From assembly GCA_965211775.1 (NCBI GenBank), contig OZ242974.1:186001-250000 (forward strand): a stretch of DNA of 64,000 nt. The letters are read 5' to 3'. The stretch comes from Thiodiazotropha sp040506975. Lineage in GTDB: Bacteria > Pseudomonadota > Gammaproteobacteria > Chromatiales > Chromatiaceae. Below are positions 17,162 through 26,076 of this stretch, in pieces. The number at the start of each line of letters is the position of its first letter. The first letter of the stretch is position 1. The notes beneath the pieces were generated by a model that had not been told where the DNA came from, did not search any database, and saw only the letters and a list, made by a program, of their open reading frames with translations. Made by a program: the position numbers and the translations under genes.

Positions 17162-18836
17162 GGTAATCCTCCGCGGGGTCGATGACCGGTTTCACCAGAC
17201 CGCGCCGTATCGCGAAATCACCGAAGCTTTCCTGCGGCAGGCGCTCGCCGGCATAGATCCGGAACAGCTCGTCCAGGGTGCGCAGCAGTTCTTGCTTGTT
17301 CAGGTTCTTGCGATAGCGGCGATTGAGTCTCAAACCGATGCCGTCACCGCCCAGTTGCAGGTTGTAGCGACCCGGCCCCTTGCCGACCAGGGCGATCTCC
17401 GCCACGTAGGGACGGGCGCAGCCATTCGGGCATCCGGTCATGCGCATGACGATGGCCTGCCGTTCGATGCCGTGGCTATCCGCCATCGCCTCTATCCTTC
17501 GCAAGAGATCAGGAAAGCAGCGCTCGGCTTCGGCCATGGCCTGAGGGCAAGTGGGTAGCGCCACGCAGGCGATGCTTGCCAGACGGGTTGGGCTGCGCCC
17601 CTCCGCCAGCAGCCCGTGACGGTGGGCAATCCCTTCAACGGTGGCCTTTTCAGCTTCAGGCACCCCGGCCACGATCAGGTTCTGACTCGGGGTGATGCGG
17701 AAGTCTCCCTGGTGGATGCCCGCAATCTCCCGCAGACCGCTCATCAGGCTTGCGTCCGGGGTGTCCGCTACCCGACCGTTCTCGACATAGAGTGTCAGGT
17801 GCCAGCGTCCCCGCTCATCCTCAACCCAGCCATAACGGTCCCCCTGGCTGGTAAACCGGACCCTGCGTGAGGGTTCGAAGCGCACGCCGGCACGCCGCTC
17901 AACTTCGGTAATGAAGGCCGCCAGCCCCATGCGTTCGACGGTGTATTTGAGACGCGCGTGACGTCGGCTGACCCGGTCACCGAAATCCCGCTGCACACTG
18001 ACCACCGCTTCCGCCACCGCCAGGGTCTGTTGCGGCGGTATAAAACCCAGCTCGTCCGCGAGGCGCGGAAAGGTGGCGGAATCGTCATGCGTGACGCCCA
18101 TGCCACCACCGGCCAGGACATTAAAGCCAAGCAGCCGGTCGCCCTCGGCTATGGCGATGAAGCCCAGGTCGTTGGTGTAGACGTCCACATCGTTATGCGG
18201 CGGTATGGCTATTGCGGTCTTGAACTTGCGTGGAAGATAGGCCTCCCCATAGATCGGTTCCGATTCACCCCCGGCCACCGGTTCGTCATCGAGCCAGATC
18301 TCGTGGTATGCACGGGTCTTCGGCAACAGATGCTCACTGATGCGCCTGGCCCAGCCATATACCTCCGCATGCAGGGCGGAGGACACCGGGTTGGGATTGC
18401 AGAGCACGTTGCGGTTGACGTCGCCGCAACCGCCGATGGAGTCGATCATGACCCGGTTGATGCGCTGGATCAGAGGCTTCAGGTTACGCTTCAGAATACC
18501 GTGGTACTGAAAGGTCTGACGGGTGGTCAGGCGAATGCTGCCGTTACCCAGTTCCCGTCCCACTGCATCGATGGCCAGCCACTGCCGGGGGGTGCAGACA
18601 CCGCCGGGCAGCCGGGCCCACAACATGAAACTGTAGTCGGGTTCAAGGAACTGCTGCCGGCGTTCCAGCCGCCGGCCCCGGTCGTCCTGCTGGTAGAAAC
18701 CGTGGAACTTGCTGATCTGCGCATCGTCCGGCGACAGGGCGCCGCTCGCCTGGTCCGCCATGCTCTTTCTCAGGGTTCCCCGGAGATAGTGGCTGCCGGT
18801 CTTGATAAGCTCGTTGGGATTGAGTTTGATATCCAT
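17148..18836 (-). CDS. cysI: sulfite reductase haemoprotein beta subunit
   Basis: Catalytic subunit with sirohaem and a 4Fe-4S cluster that reduces sulfite to sulfide. At 562 residues it is near the E. coli length. The four cluster ligands appear as two groups: CVALPTCPQAM (about 424-434) and MTGCPNGCARPYV (about 468-480). N-terminal sirohaem-contact segments are visible: RLTTRQTFQYHGI (about 102) and GGCGDVNRNVLCNP (about 135). The ATG shares one base with the cysJ stop (TGATG). The protein itself looks intact, but its electron-supplying partner CysJ is broken, so activity would need another reductant. Confidence 0.95.
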   Translation of the reverse strand: MDIKLNPNELIKTGSHYLRGTLRKSMADQASGALSPDDAQISKFHGFYQQDDRGRRLERRQQFLEPDYSFMLWARLPGGVCTPRQWLAIDAVGRELGNGSIRLTTRQTFQYHGILKRNLKPLIQRINRVMIDSIGGCGDVNRNVLCNPNPVSSALHAEVYGWARRISEHLLPKTRAYHEIWLDDEPVAGGESEPIYGEAYLPRKFKTAIAIPPHNDVDVYTNDLGFIAIAEGDRLLGFNVLAGGGMGVTHDDSATFPRLADELGFIPPQQTLAVAEAVVSVQRDFGDRVSRRHARLKYTVERMGLAAFITEVERRAGVRFEPSRRVRFTSQGDRYGWVEDERGRWHLTLYVENGRVADTPDASLMSGLREIAGIHQGDFRITPSQNLIVAGVPEAEKATVEGIAHRHGLLAEGRSPTRLASIACVALPTCPQAMAEAERCFPDLLRRIEAMADSHGIERQAIVMRMTGCPNGCARPYVAEIALVGKGPGRYNLQLGGDGIGLRLNRRYRKNLNKQELLRTLDELFRIYAGERLPQESFGDFAIRRGLVKPVIDPAEDYHEFP

Positions 18837-20311
18837 CAGTAGACGTCTCGCTGGTAACGCCCCTGCTCGCGCAGGGTCTCGATGTAATCGACCGCGGCCC
18901 GCTCAGCCAGGCCACCCTGATCCTGGACGATGGCCAACAGGGATCGATGCACACCCTGCGCCATCTCCACCCCGCCGCACACATAGAGGTGGGCGCCCTC
19001 CTGCAGCCATCGATAGAGCTCCGCCCGCTCCTCGTAGAGCCGTGCCTGCACGTAAGTGCGGGTCCCTTCATCCCGGGAGAAGGACGTAGTGATGCGATTG
19101 AGCAGACCTGCCTTTCGGTATGCGAGCCAGTCGGTCTGATAGAGGAAATCACGGCGAAAATGGCGATTGCCGAACACCAGCCAGCCATCGCCGGCACTTC
19201 CCAGTGCCTCGCGTTCCTGGAGGAAGGCGCGATACGGCGCGATACCCGTGCCCGCGCCGATCATGATGATGGGACTGTCTGCCGATGCCGGCAGTCTGAA
19301 AGCCGGGTTCTCCACCACATAGACACCCAAAGCGTCTCCCTCGGAGATACGCTGCGCCAGATAGCCGGAGGCGCCGCCCAGATGGTCTCGACCATGGCCT
19401 CTATAACGCAGCGCGGAGACGGTCAGATGGATCTCATCCTCGTAGACCGTCTGGCTGGAGGCGATCGAGTAGAGCCGGGGCTGTTGGGCATGAAGTGTCT
19501 CCACCAGCCCCTGGGCATCCACCCCGGCAGGATAAGCCTGCAGCAGATCGATGAATTGGCGGCCTTGGATGAAGGTCCGCAGCTTCCCCCCGTCCCGGCT
19601 CAAGTTGTCCAACGCCTGATCAGCCGCAACCGCTGCCCATGCCTTGACCACGCCGGGATGGAGCTGGGTCAGCTCCAAACGTCCGCTGAGGGCCTGACCA
19701 AGGGTCATGCGCTCGCCATCGAGACTGACCGGCGTCTCGGCTGCCAATCCAGCCAGGGCGAGCAGCTCTTCGATCAAAGCGGGATCATTCTGAAAGTAGA
19801 GACCCAGGGCATCCCCCGGCCGGTAGCGGATCAGCGCCGGATCGATCTCCAGGGAGATATGCTGCACACTGCATACGGCATCGGCGGTGGTGATGCGGTG
19901 CCGCGCCAACAACGCGGCCTGAAACGGGTTGTTGCGGTCGTGCCTGGGAGCTGCCGACTCGCGTTGCAACGGAATGATCCTGGCCTGGTCCGATGGCTGC
20001 AATTCTCCCAGCTCCGACAGGATACGGTCCTGCCAGTTCGCTGCCGCCTGCTGGTAATCCACATCCGCATCGATCCGATCGAGCAACGATCGCGCACCCC
20101 GGTTTCCCAGCAACTCATCCAGTTCCCTGGCCGCCTGGCAAAACTGCTCGTAGCTGGAATCTCCCAGGCCGAACACCGCATATCTGAGCCCCTCTAGACA
20201 AAAATGGAGACCCCCCAGCTCTGCTGGGGAGGCATCAACAGTTTGACAGAAACAGGAGTCTCATAGTAACCCCAAAGCGTGAGCCGCCAAGCAACACGCT
20301 AAGGAGAAACC

Positions 20312-20740
20312 ATGAGACAAGTAGAAAGTTTAAGCCACACGAGATGGGAGTGTAAGTACCATATTGTGTTTATCCCGAAGTACCGGAGGAAGACGCTTTT
20401 TGGGCAGATCAGGCAGGAGCTTGGAGAGGTATTTCATCGGCTGGCGAGGCAGAAAGAGAGTTTGATAGAGGAAGGGCATGTTATGGCTGATCATGTTCAT
20501 ATGATGATATCGATACCACCAAAATATGCGGTATCGCAGGTAGTTGGGTTTATCAAAGGTAAAAGTGCGATCCACATAGCCCGTACCTACCTGGGTCGGA
20601 AAAGGAACTATGTTGGCCATCATTTCTGGGCCAGGGGATATTTTACCTCGACGGTAGGCAGGGATGAGCAGGTGATTCGGGAGTATATACGGCAGCAGGA
20701 AGCGGAAGACCGTAGGATTGATCAGTTACAGTTGATGTAA
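20312..20740 (+). CDS. tnpA: Y1 HUH transposase TnpA, IS200/IS605
   Basis: A 142-residue single-strand transposase. The HUH metal site is in MADHVHMMISIPPKY (about 54-68) and the catalytic tyrosine in IREYIRQQEAED (about 124). The N-terminal THTRWECKYHIVFIPKYRRK is typical for IS200-type enzymes. The coding frame is intact, so mobility depends on whether the interrupted right end can still be recognised. Copy 2 differs by one residue (Ile to Met in the MIS(I/M)PPK segment). Confidence 0.95.
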   Translation: MRQVESLSHTRWECKYHIVFIPKYRRKTLFGQIRQELGEVFHRLARQKESLIEEGHVMADHVHMMISIPPKYAVSQVVGFIKGKSAIHIARTYLGRKRNYVGHHFWARGYFTSTVGRDEQVIREYIRQQEAEDRRIDQLQLM

Positions 20741-20811
20741 CAGCCCCTTTGAGGGGCTCAAGGAGCCAATAGGCTCCGTTTTACAGACCGCTTCGAGCGG
20801 TTCACAACTAA

Positions 20812-22371
20812 CCCGGATATTTCATCCATTTGCCGATACTGGCACGAGGAGAAGGCCGGGACGAGAAACAGGATGATACCGGCTCCAAACGCCCCGATTT
20901 CTGGCTGACAGGCACAGCTTCCCCTTACCCCGTTATTTATCAACGTGCCGGGGCAGCACTCATCGCGTGCTATCCTGGCTCCAGCCGTTCGGCCACACTG
21001 AAGAACAATGCCTGGTAAGGAAAGACACTGGAGAGCAGGAAGCGGACACGCCGGGTATTGCGTATCACCACCGCACCCACTTTGAGTAGTTTAAGCCGCA
21101 GCGTGCCGACCTGGGTCTTGGCCAGTTCTGTACCCTGTAAGGCCAAGCGGCGAATCGCTTCCATCAACACATAGGCCAGGCTCGACAGCAGCAAGCGAAA
21201 CTGATTGGTCCACCAATGATGTGCACTGGTGCGATCAGCAAACAGCCCCAGCTGTTGTTCCTTGATGCGGTTTTCCATCTCGCCCCGCGCACAATAGACG
21301 TCGTCGTAAAGGGTTTGGGCATCGCCGTTGAGGTTGGTGACGACAAATCGGGGATTACGCCCTCGCTCACTCACCTCCAGCTTGGCGATCACCGCGCGTC
21401 GACGGCGCCAGCTGCGTGCACCGTAGCGCAGGCCAAGGAAGACGCGTTGCTTCTGTCCGTTGGCCTTGAAGCATTGCTCGACTGCAGTGAAGTCTTCCTC
21501 GATCATCCGTTGCAGGCGGTGGTTGCGCGCCAGGCCTACGATGTAGCCAATGCCATGGCGTTCACACCAGCGCAGCATGCGGTGACGACAGAAGCCCGAG
21601 TCGGCTCTCAGGATGATCCGCACCGCCGGCCACGCCTGACGCAAGCGTTTGACCAGCAGGGCGAGGATCGCCCACGCATGTTTCGCCCCGTCGATCTTGC
21701 TCGGGCGCAAATAGCTGACCAGCAGTTGTTCGCCGCAAAACACGTACAACGGGAGAAAGCAGTAGTTATCGTAGTAACCGTGGAAGAAGCGGCCTTCCTG
21801 CAGGCCGTGAACCCGGTCATCGGTGGCGTCGAAGTCCAGGATCAACTCCTCGGGTGGCTCGGCAAACGAGGCGATGAACTGCTCGATCAGGACCTGATGG
21901 ATCGCGACAGCGGTTGCCCGATCTGACCGATTCTCCAAGCGACAGAGCGTGGGTGAACTGCCCAGTGCCTGATCCTGTTCCACGGCCGTCTGAAAGGCCA
22001 AATCTTGTCGCAGACTGTCGTGATCGTTGAGGTCTTCATGGCCCTGGCACAGGGCATAGACCCGCTGGCGTAGTAGAGAAATCTGATCATGTTGCACATA
22101 GCGGCCATCGCGTGGATCAGCGAGAGTGTCATTGACGGCTTCAAGCAATCCCAGCCGTCGGTCCGCTTGTCGTAGCAACAACACGCCGCCATCACTGCTG
22201 ATATCACCACCGGAAAAATCCGCTTCAACCTGGCGGCGTTTTACCGCTGGAAAAGCAAAACGACCTTGGGTACATTCTGTCACAGGCAAAACCTCGTTCA
22301 ATTTCAGCCTAAGTAACTGAATTCTATTGAACTACACGGGTTTTACCCTCTTTATTTGTGAAATATTCGGG
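20812..22371 (-). mobile_element. IS1380-A copy 1, inserted in IS200 copy 1
   Basis: A 1560-bp element with ends CCCGGATATTTCAT and, inverted, CCCGAATATTTCAC. The target duplication CTAA is at 20808-20811 and 22372-22375; comparison with the uninterrupted IS200 copy shows exactly one CTAA at this point. The element lies on the minus strand and carries one transposase gene. Confidence 0.93.
20970..22283 (-). CDS. IS1380-family transposase (type A)
   Basis: DDE transposase of the IS1380 family, 437 residues from a GTG start preceded eight bases upstream by GAGG; a TTG six codons earlier is the longer alternative. The DDE residues are in LILDFDATDDRVHG, ILRADSGFCRHRM and EMENRIKEQQLGLFADRTS. 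The frame is intact. It differs from copies 2 and 3 by a His for Tyr in the segment CQG(H/Y)EDLNDH. Confidence 0.93.
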   Translation of the reverse strand: MTECTQGRFAFPAVKRRQVEADFSGGDISSDGGVLLLRQADRRLGLLEAVNDTLADPRDGRYVQHDQISLLRQRVYALCQGHEDLNDHDSLRQDLAFQTAVEQDQALGSSPTLCRLENRSDRATAVAIHQVLIEQFIASFAEPPEELILDFDATDDRVHGLQEGRFFHGYYDNYCFLPLYVFCGEQLLVSYLRPSKIDGAKHAWAILALLVKRLRQAWPAVRIILRADSGFCRHRMLRWCERHGIGYIVGLARNHRLQRMIEEDFTAVEQCFKANGQKQRVFLGLRYGARSWRRRRAVIAKLEVSERGRNPRFVVTNLNGDAQTLYDDVYCARGEMENRIKEQQLGLFADRTSAHHWWTNQFRLLLSSLAYVLMEAIRRLALQGTELAKTQVGTLRLKLLKVGAVVIRNTRRVRFLLSSVFPYQALFFSVAERLEPG

Positions 22372-22827
22372 CTAAAGCCCCCGGCTTTGCCGGGGGATAC
22401 TTACTCGAGGCGCTCTGTCGCCACGCAGGTATTTGAAGAGATCGTAGGCGCTCTCCGGGGGTTCACCTTCACCTTGGGTGCTGATCACCACCACCAACAG
22501 TTGTTCTTTGGTGAGGTCCTTGGGGCGGTAGCTGTCGGCGGAAACCAGACGGGGCGCAAGTCCCTGCGCCGTTGCATTCTCAGCCAGCGCCTCCGCCACG
22601 CTGCGGGCATTCCCGCCCTGGGTGGCGTAGAGTATGGTCACTCCCGGGATCTGCTTGGGCGCCCTGGCGACAGTGGGCTCGAGCGCACCCAGACCGGCAA
22701 GGTAACCGCTGGCCCAAGTGAGTTGTTGGTCGTTCAACCCCTCGACCGCCCGCTGCAGGCGTGAGAGCTGCAAACCTTCCAGCGGAAGGGATGGAAAATC
22801 ATCCAGGGTCTTGGCGGTGTTATCCAT

Positions 22828-22938
22828 GGTGGCGCGACTCCGGGTCAATGCTATTAGGATTGGATTGGGTAGCAATATTGGAAGAGGTGTTATATCTTTT
22901 GGAGTAATATATTTTGATATTTAATCTTTAAACAAGAT
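22828..22938. promoter_or_regulatory. divergent cysJ/cysB intergenic control region
   Basis: 111 bp between the starts of cysJ (minus) and the CysB-type regulator (plus). The half next to the regulator is strongly AT-rich (ATATTTTGATATTTAATC). CysB proteins activate cys operons from sites just upstream of the promoter, so this is the expected binding region. I cannot fix -35/-10 boxes with confidence. Confidence 0.55.
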
Positions 22939-23859
22939 ATGGAACTCAGGCAACTCAATTCATTGGTGGCCCTGGCGGAGTCGGGTTTTAACGTGACCCT
23001 GGCGGCAAAGCAGATCTACCTGGTGCAGTCGGCCGTCTCCCAACACCTGGCGCAGCTTGAAAGGGAGCTGGGCACCCAGCTCTTCGTCCGCAAGGGAAAA
23101 CGGCTGATCGCCCTGACGGCAGCGGGTGAGGAGGTGCTCAACTATGCACGACAGGCCCTGGCGATCCGTGAAAACATCCTCGCCGTCGGCCGTGACCACG
23201 TGGAGGAGAGCAGTGGGATCCTGCGCATCGGCACCACCCATACCCAGGCACGCTACGTACTGCCCGCGGTGATCCGCGCCTTTCGCCAAATCTTCCCGAC
23301 CGTCAGCCTGCAGATACACCAGGGAACACCGCAACAGCTGGTTGAAATGGCCCTCACCGACCGGGTCGACTTCTCAATCTGCACTGAGGAGTTGGGCGAA
23401 CACTCCGCACTCAATGCCATCCCCTGTTACCGCTGGAACCGCAGCCTTATCGCCCTCAAGGGTCATCCGGTGCTGTCGCAGAAACCGCTCTCCATGGAAA
23501 GCATCTGTGACTATCCGCTGATCACCTACACCTTCGGCTTCACCGGCGCCAACCACATGCAGATCACCTTTACCCGGGCCGGCCTGCAGCCCAACGTGGT
23601 ATTGACCGCCGCCGACACCGATGTGATCAAGACCTATGTACGGGAGGGTATGGGTGTCGGCCTGATTGCGAGCATGGCCCACTCAGCAGAGCAGGATCGG
23701 GATCTGGAGATTCGGGATCTCGGCAACATGCTCCCCTGGGAAACCACCTGGGTGGCCTACCACAAGGACAAGTATCTGCGCCGTTACCAGCAGAAATTCA
23801 TCGATTTGATGGAGTCGATGGTACTCGAAAATGGAGTAACGAAAACCACACCCGCTTGA
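22939..23859 (+). CDS. cysB: CysB-type LysR transcriptional regulator
   Basis: LysR-type regulator of 306 residues. The helix-turn-helix is at about 18-40 (NVTLAAKQIYLVQSAVSQHL). The effector domain begins with GTTHTQARYVLPAVIRAF (about 97-114), the signature of CysB/Cbl, which bind O-acetylserine/N-acetylserine or sulfate-related signals; IHQGTPQQLVEMA follows, also as in CysB. It is divergent from cysJ, the classical target, so it very likely controls cysJIHC. It could be Cbl or another CysB paralogue. No strong ribosome site precedes the ATG. Confidence 0.88.
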   Translation: MELRQLNSLVALAESGFNVTLAAKQIYLVQSAVSQHLAQLERELGTQLFVRKGKRLIALTAAGEEVLNYARQALAIRENILAVGRDHVEESSGILRIGTTHTQARYVLPAVIRAFRQIFPTVSLQIHQGTPQQLVEMALTDRVDFSICTEELGEHSALNAIPCYRWNRSLIALKGHPVLSQKPLSMESICDYPLITYTFGFTGANHMQITFTRAGLQPNVVLTAADTDVIKTYVREGMGVGLIASMAHSAEQDRDLEIRDLGNMLPWETTWVAYHKDKYLRRYQQKFIDLMESMVLENGVTKTTPA

Positions 23860-23882
23860 GGCAACCCATGCCCGGTTTTTTT
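23860..23882 (+). terminator. possible weak terminator after cysB
   Basis: GGCA and TGCC can pair around a five-base loop and are followed after three bases by seven T residues. The stem is short, so confidence is low. It lies between the convergent cysB and methyltransferase genes. Confidence 0.35.
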
Positions 23883-24546
23883 AGCTACAGCCATGCAAGA
23901 GGATGGAGCAACCCCTGGTTGTCGCTTGGTATTCATGCCTCAGAGCCGGATAAGGGGATAGCCACATGGCCACGATCGCCTGTTCATCCTCCCGGGCCGC
24001 ATCGTCCAGATAGATGGCGCAACGATCGGCAAGACGTGGGTAGCAGACAGGCAGTACAGGATAGCGCGAGTGCTTTTGAATGAAGCCTGAAGGCCCGTCG
24101 ATGACCAGCATATCGATTCCCGCTTCGGGAATGGCATCCGCTGCATACCAACTGTAGAACATCCCATCCACAATCCTGTCCTGCAGCGGGGCATGGACAA
24201 TGTCGGCAAACTCTCCAAGGCCGTAACGGTCGATGTAGGACCGGGTGTTGTCCGCATATTGCAAACCGTCCTCCAGGCTGATAACCCGGCCTTCGCCATT
24301 GATCTGGCAACAGCGGGCCAGCATCAATGTGGTCAAACCGCTGCTGCACTCCAGGATCTGTTTGGGTCTGTCCCTGAGGCAGGCGTCGACGATGAGCTGG
24401 ATGAAATCGGCTTCCGCAGACCAGTTGGGCGAATAGGGAATGCCTTGGTGCAAATCGAGTTGGTTTTGCAAGGATTGGTATTCAAGCAACTGTTCCGTCA
24501 CGTTTTCACTACCCGCTACTTTCTGGCGCCATAAAGTTACACCCAA
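23881..24546 (-). CDS. class I SAM-dependent methyltransferase-like protein
   Basis: A 221-residue soluble protein resembling the Methyltransf_24 group. The SAM-binding region is KQILECSSGLTTLMLARCC (about 60-78), an E-C-x-S-G-x-S/T variant of motif I, followed by GRVISLEDGLQYADNTRSYI with the acidic end of beta-2 and IDMLVIDGPSGF (about 143-154). The only start that fits is TTG, with AGG three bases before it; no ATG occurs before the SAM motif. It is a lone gene convergent with cysB. The substrate is unknown. Confidence 0.7.
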   Translation of the reverse strand: MGVTLWRQKVAGSENVTEQLLEYQSLQNQLDLHQGIPYSPNWSAEADFIQLIVDACLRDRPKQILECSSGLTTLMLARCCQINGEGRVISLEDGLQYADNTRSYIDRYGLGEFADIVHAPLQDRIVDGMFYSWYAADAIPEAGIDMLVIDGPSGFIQKHSRYPVLPVCYPRLADRCAIYLDDAAREDEQAIVAMWLSPYPALRHEYQATTRGCSILLHGCS

Positions 24547-24588
24547 TATCCTATATGAGATGTACGGCTGATCAACAGATTATTGGGT
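24541..24588. other. 8-bp inverted repeat upstream of the ABC operon
   Basis: ACCCAATA (24541-24548) and TATTGGGT (24581-24588) are a perfect inverted pair with 32 bases between them. The left arm overlaps the methyltransferase start codon. The 225-bp gap also has GGTCAAG...CTTGATC near 24612-24630. Either may be an operator; I see no more. Confidence 0.35.
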
Positions 24589-24771
24589 GACTATACATTT
24601 GTAGCGGATGGTCAAGATTCACTTGATCACCCATAAACGCCCATGTGTTACGCTATGACCTCAGTCACTGAAATACGCTTGATATCAATCGTCTTCACGG
24701 CGAATTAATCCAATGGATATGAGGCTAACCGGATTACAGATAGATCATTTGCCCACACGCTTGAAATAATC

Positions 24772-26076
24772 ATGAGACATGGGATTCTCAAACCAAGGTT
24801 GCAGCTGTTCGGCCTGCTCTTCATCATCATCCTGTCCAGCTGTGGAAAAGAGGCGAACAGATCTCCGCACGAGGTCAAGCTCAGGGTCTGGGCACATGCC
24901 GGTCAGGAGAGTGAACGCACGGTGTTGCAGGAGCAGGTCGCCCGATTCAATCAAAGCCACAAGCTCGATATTCAGCTCACCCTGATCCCCGAAGGAAGTT
25001 ACAATGCCCAGGTCCAGGCTGCCGCGGTCGCCGGTGAATTGCCGGATCTGCTCGAACTGGACGGCCCCTTTGTCGCCGCCTATGCCTGGCAGGGCCACTT
25101 GCGCCCTCTGGATAAGCTGCTCGACAAACAACTGATTGCCGGTCTGCTGCCTTCGATAACTACCCAGGGCAGTTATGCCGGCCGACTCTGGGCGGTGGGT
25201 GTCTACGACTCGGGCCTGGGCCTCTACGGCGATCGTTCCAAACTGCAGCAAGCCGGACTGCGTATCCCCTCGCTGCAACAGCCTTGGTCCCGGGATGAGT
25301 TCGAGACGGTGCTGCGACAGCTGTCCATGCATGACCCAGATGGACAGGTCCTCGACCTCAAACTCAACTATGCGGGCGAATGGTACACCTATGGCCTGTC
25401 GCCAATGCTGCAATCGGCAGGCGGCGATCTCATCGAGCGAAACCGTCATCTCAGTGCCGACGGAGTTCTGAATGGATTCGAAAGCAACGCCATGCTGAGG
25501 AATCTGCAAGACTGGATCGCGAAAAACCGGGTCGATCCCAATATCGACGATGCCGCATTTACCAGCCGCCGGGTTCCCCTGGCCCTGGGCGGTCATTGGA
25601 ATTACCGGCAATACCAGGCAAGCCTGGGTGACGACCTGGTATTGCTGCCCCTGCCCGATTTCGGTGCGGGCAGCAAGACAGGCATCGGCTCCTGGTGTTG
25701 GGCGATCACTGCCGGCAGCCAAAAAACCCGGGACGCCGTCACCTTTCTCACGTTTCTTTTGACCACCGAGGAGGTGCTCTCAATGGCGAACGCGAACGGC
25801 GCCATCCCCGCAACCCGCTCCGCCATCGACGCCTCCCCGCTCTACCGACCCGGTGGCCCGCTGCGCCTGTTTGCCGAACAACTCGAGCAGGGCCGTGGGG
25901 TTGCACGTCCGCGCACCCCGGCCTATCCGGTCATCACCGCGGAGTTCCAACGAATTATCGATCGCATCCGTAGCGGAAGCGATGTCGAATCCGTGCTGGA
26001 GCGCGCGGTCAAGGCGATCGATCGTGAGATCGCGGACAACCAGGGCTACCCCTGGCGCGACGAGCAAAAACCTTGA
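24772..26076 (+). CDS. carbohydrate ABC transporter solute-binding lipoprotein
   Basis: A 434-residue extracytoplasmic binding protein. The N-terminus has a signal peptide ending in the lipobox LSSC (about 21-24), so it is membrane-anchored by lipid. The mature part has the family-1 solute-binding pattern: LRVWAHAGQESERTVLQEQVARFNQ, AAAVAGELPDLLELDG, WAVGVYDSGLGLYGDRSKLQQAG and a C-terminal helix region. It is the first gene of a complete importer, overlapping the next gene by 4 bp. The sugar cannot be read from the sequence; oligosaccharide or glycerol-phosphate-like substrates are typical of the family. Confidence 0.9.
   Translation: MRHGILKPRLQLFGLLFIIILSSCGKEANRSPHEVKLRVWAHAGQESERTVLQEQVARFNQSHKLDIQLTLIPEGSYNAQVQAAAVAGELPDLLELDGPFVAAYAWQGHLRPLDKLLDKQLIAGLLPSITTQGSYAGRLWAVGVYDSGLGLYGDRSKLQQAGLRIPSLQQPWSRDEFETVLRQLSMHDPDGQVLDLKLNYAGEWYTYGLSPMLQSAGGDLIERNRHLSADGVLNGFESNAMLRNLQDWIAKNRVDPNIDDAAFTSRRVPLALGGHWNYRQYQASLGDDLVLLPLPDFGAGSKTGIGSWCWAITAGSQKTRDAVTFLTFLLTTEEVLSMANANGAIPATRSAIDASPLYRPGGPLRLFAEQLEQGRGVARPRTPAYPVITAEFQRIIDRIRSGSDVESVLERAVKAIDREIADNQGYPWRDEQKP

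Larger units (their letters stand above)
20198..22404 (+). mobile_element. IS200/IS605-family element copy 1, itself interrupted by IS1380-A
   Basis: Left boundary follows the tetranucleotide CTAG (20194-20197), right boundary is ...ATACTTAC at 22404. Without the nested IS1380 and its 4-bp duplication it is 643 bp, exactly the length of copy 2 (54704-55346). It has subterminal hairpins, CCCCAG/CTGGGG at 20213-20229 and CCCCCGG/CCGGGGG at 22378-22396, and no terminal inverted repeat or target duplication, as known for this family. Between tnpA and the right end stand three more perfect hairpins (20742-20801). Confidence 0.93.
18836..22827 (-). pseudogene. cysJ: sulfite reductase flavoprotein alpha subunit, split by nested IS elements
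   Basis: The N-terminal part (22827 to 22405, 141 codons, MDNTAKTLDDFPSLPLEGLQ start) holds the flavodoxin-type FMN domain with ILYATQGGNARSVAEALA and VVISTQGEGEPPESA. The C-terminal part (20197 to 18836) resumes inside the FMN domain at LEGLRYAVFGLGDSSYEQF and carries the FAD and NADPH domains (RLYSIASS, MIGAGTGIAPYRAFL, VYVCGG-like region). Deleting 20198-22404 joins CCTCGA to CTAGAG and gives an open frame of 594 residues, close to the 599 of E. coli CysJ. Neither fragment can make a full electron-transfer protein. The start has CGGAG ten bases upstream. The gene was the first of the cysJIHC operon, so downstream expression is probably reduced too. Confidence 0.95.
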
